DNA from: Rhizobium sp. ZPR4
GTDB taxonomy: Bacteria; Pseudomonadota; Alphaproteobacteria; Rhizobiales; Rhizobiaceae
Assembly: GCF_040215725.1 (NCBI RefSeq)
Contig: NZ_CP157967.1
Span: 1,736,001-1,800,000 of the forward strand
DNA length: 64,000 bases
Direction of reading: 5' to 3'
Both the position numbers and the translations under genes were made by a program. Within the stretch, counting starts at the first letter, position 1, and every line of letters starts with the position of its first letter. This document shows positions 62,278-64,000 of the stretch, piece by piece. A model generated the notes under the pieces. The model made no database searches and was not told the DNA's origin. It worked only from the letters and a program-made list of their open reading frames with translations.

Positions 62278-64000
62278 TTACTCCGCGGCGGTCCTGCCGC
62301 GGCGCCGGCTTGTGCTCTTTGCTTCCGATACCTTGCCTTCGGCTGACAAAGCGGAATCTTCCTTCATGTCATCGTCAGCCTCAGGTCCATCAGCGGAATC
62401 CGTCAAGGCATCGGCTGCGATATCCGACTGCCTACCTCTTCTTCCATCGCGCACGATATGCAGTTCCTGATGCGGATAAGGAATGGAAATTCCCTCCTCA
62501 TTGAAGCGCCTCAGGATTTCGATGCGCAGATTGTTGCGGATCTCCATGCCATCGGAGAGATCGGACAGATAGAAGCGCATCTCGAAATCGAGCGATGACG
62601 GACCAAAACGCAGAAACTCCACATGTGGTTCTGGATTCCTGAGAACCTTCGGGATCGAGCGTACCAGCTCCAGCAGGATATCCATCACCTTGCGCGGATC
62701 GGCGTCATAGCTGACGGATACAGGGATTTCAGAGCGAGCGAGCCTGTTGCGATGCGTCCAGTTGCCCACGGACGCATTGATAAGCTCGGAATTCGGCACG
62801 ATGATCGACTGCTTGCGGAAGGTCTCGATCTCGGTCGCGCGCACCGAAATGCGCTTGACGATACCTTCCGATGTACCCGAGACGATCCAGTCGCCGACCT
62901 TGAACGGCCGTTCGACCAGCAGGATCAGGCCGGACACGAAGTTCGACACGATGTTTTGCAAGCCAAAACCGATACCGACCGAGAGGGCACTGGCAACGAG
63001 CGCCAGGCTGGACAAATCGATGCCGGCAGCGGAAATGGCAAAGATCGCCGCCAATGCTATGCCCAGATAGCCTATGCCGGTTCTCACCGAGTTGCGGACA
63101 CCCAGATCCACTTGCCCACGTGCCATGACATTGCTGTCGAGCCAGCGCTGGAACCAGCGCGTGACCAGATAACCGCCCGCAAACAGCAGAATGCCGACAA
63201 AAATGCCGAGCAGCGAGATCGACATGTTGCCGATCTTGATCTCGGTAAATAGCCTGTAGGCAAAGACCTCCAGATCCTGAATGTGGAAGCCCCAGGAGAG
63301 CAGGATCAGCGGAATGCCCGTCAACAGCGCGACGGCGTAGGTCGCAAGCCCGGCCGCGAGACCGGCCTGATCGAGCGCAACTTCACGCAGCTTCAGGCGA
63401 TTTTCCAGAAAGCGGCCGATGATCGTTTCGGCAAAAACGCCCTGCTTGGACACCGCCTTGCCGAGCTGGAAACCGAGATACATCGTGGCGATGACGGCGC
63501 TCGTCACGATCATCTGCGTTGCCATGAAGCGGGCCAGCCCGACATAGCCGATGAACGAGATGAAGATCACCAATATGCCGAGAACGCGAAGAATGATGGC
63601 CATGCCATGCGGCCAATGGCGGCCTGGCGCGTCCGGATCTCCGTTTTTCGCCAGCATCGGCGAGCCGAAGGAGGCCGCAATCAGAATGAGGCCAATCAGC
63701 AGTGCCGCCAGGAAGCTCTTGGCTACGGTAACGACGACCGGCGATCCCATGGACTCGCTGATGCGGTCGAAGACGTAATCCAACCCGTTGACCACGGCCA
63801 TGGCCTGCAGGCACCAGGTCAGCGAATGCGCTCCCTTGTTCGATAGCTTGACCAGACGCCAATGCGGCCGGAACGGCGCGAAGACGGCATTGCTCAGGCG
63901 ACCGACGAAATAGACAAGGCCGATGAAACCGAAGACCGCCGCCAATATCGGCGCGATATCAGGCCGCAGCACATTGAAATTCGAGAGGAAGAAGAAGGAC
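62278..64000 (-). CDS. MscS-family mechanosensitive channel (N-terminus outside window)
   Basis: Reading frame open through the right edge, about 574 residues visible. Many membrane segments in the first 350 residues (ILRVLGILVIFISFIGYVGL, MSISLLGIFVGILLFAGGYL) precede the MscS pore and beta domain: ASALSVGIGFGLQNIVSNFV, LLVERPFKVGDWIVSGTSEG, ATEIETFRKQSIIVPNSELI. The C-terminus (PYPHQELHIVRDGR) is followed by a charged tail of about 60 residues. It opens on membrane tension to release osmolytes. A GTG near 63972 is only an internal codon, since no stop precedes it. Confidence 0.9.
   Translation of the reverse strand, partial: SFFFLSNFNVLRPDIAPILAAVFGFIGLVYFVGRLSNAVFAPFRPHWRLVKLSNKGAHSLTWCLQAMAVVNGLDYVFDRISESMGSPVVVTVAKSFLAALLIGLILIAASFGSPMLAKNGDPDAPGRHWPHGMAIILRVLGILVIFISFIGYVGLARFMATQMIVTSAVIATMYLGFQLGKAVSKQGVFAETIIGRFLENRLKLREVALDQAGLAAGLATYAVALLTGIPLILLSWGFHIQDLEVFAYRLFTEIKIGNMSISLLGIFVGILLFAGGYLVTRWFQRWLDSNVMARGQVDLGVRNSVRTGIGYLGIALAAIFAISAAGIDLSSLALVASALSVGIGFGLQNIVSNFVSGLILLVERPFKVGDWIVSGTSEGIVKRISVRATEIETFRKQSIIVPNSELINASVGNWTHRNRLARSEIPVSVSYDADPRKVMDILLELVRSIPKVLRNPEPHVEFLRFGPSSLDFEMRFYLSDLSDGMEIRNNLRIEILRRFNEEGISIPYPHQELHIVRDGRRGRQSDIAADALTDSADGPEADDDMKEDSALSAEGKVSEAKSTSRRRGRTAAE

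Overview
This window is chromosome-like DNA from an alphaproteobacterium of the Rhizobium group. The evidence is the AcpXL/LpxXL very-long-chain lipid A cluster, a Pseudomonas denitrificans-type (aerobic) cob gene set, a Zur-controlled znuABC locus, and high-GC, tightly packed operons with four-base start/stop overlaps. No phage, transposase, tRNA, rRNA or CRISPR was seen. The gene at each edge is cut by the window.

Layout. 1-2 kb: dusA (partial), a FAH-family hydrolase and a gamma-carbonic anhydrase homologue. 2-6.6 kb: zinc homeostasis, with zur-znuB-znuC divergent from znuA, then a COG0523 GTPase behind two overlapping palindromes that look like Zur boxes, and a tiny Cys-containing protein coupled to it. 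6.6-7.4 kb: a PAS protein. 7.6-13.1 kb (minus strand): acpXL-fabZXL-fabF2XL-fabF1XL-adh-lpxXL, which makes and attaches the C28 acyl chain of rhizobial lipid A. 13.3-32.9 kb: cobalamin synthesis (cobABCD, cobE, cobO-cupin-cobN-cobW-cobP behind a B12 riboswitch, cobQ), interleaved with a nucleoside hydrolase, a TSUP permease, an XRE regulator and a ClC channel. 34-38.5 kb: a glycine-betaine/choline-type ABC transporter and bmt. 38.5-45.9 kb: a surface-polysaccharide group (glf, a DUF707 protein, a glycosyltransferase-methyltransferase fusion, two GT2 enzymes). 46.7-56.7 kb: a corrinoid methyl-transfer cluster. 56.7-64 kb: a LysR regulator, small proteins, a GbdR/GlxA-like regulator, two paralogous response regulators and an MscS-type channel (partial).

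The most interesting unit is the 46.7-56.7 kb cluster. It holds an MttB-family methyltransferase without pyrrolysine, a corrinoid protein, a methyl-THF:corrinoid methyltransferase, MetF- and MetV-like proteins, an ASKHA-type reductive activase with a [2Fe-2S] domain, a ferredoxin-like protein, a DUF1638 protein and two small uncharacterised proteins. Together they resemble a whole route from a quaternary amine methyl group to C1-folate, of a kind best known from anaerobes. The betaine transporter, bmt, a GbdR-like regulator and B12 synthesis lie in the same window. Several of these proteins carry Gly/Arg-rich tails, while the corrinoid protein has a very acidic N-terminus. Other notable points are a ketosynthase homologue without its catalytic Cys (FabF2XL), a palindromic repeat read in frame inside cobN, and a receiver domain whose phospho-acceptor Asp is Asn.
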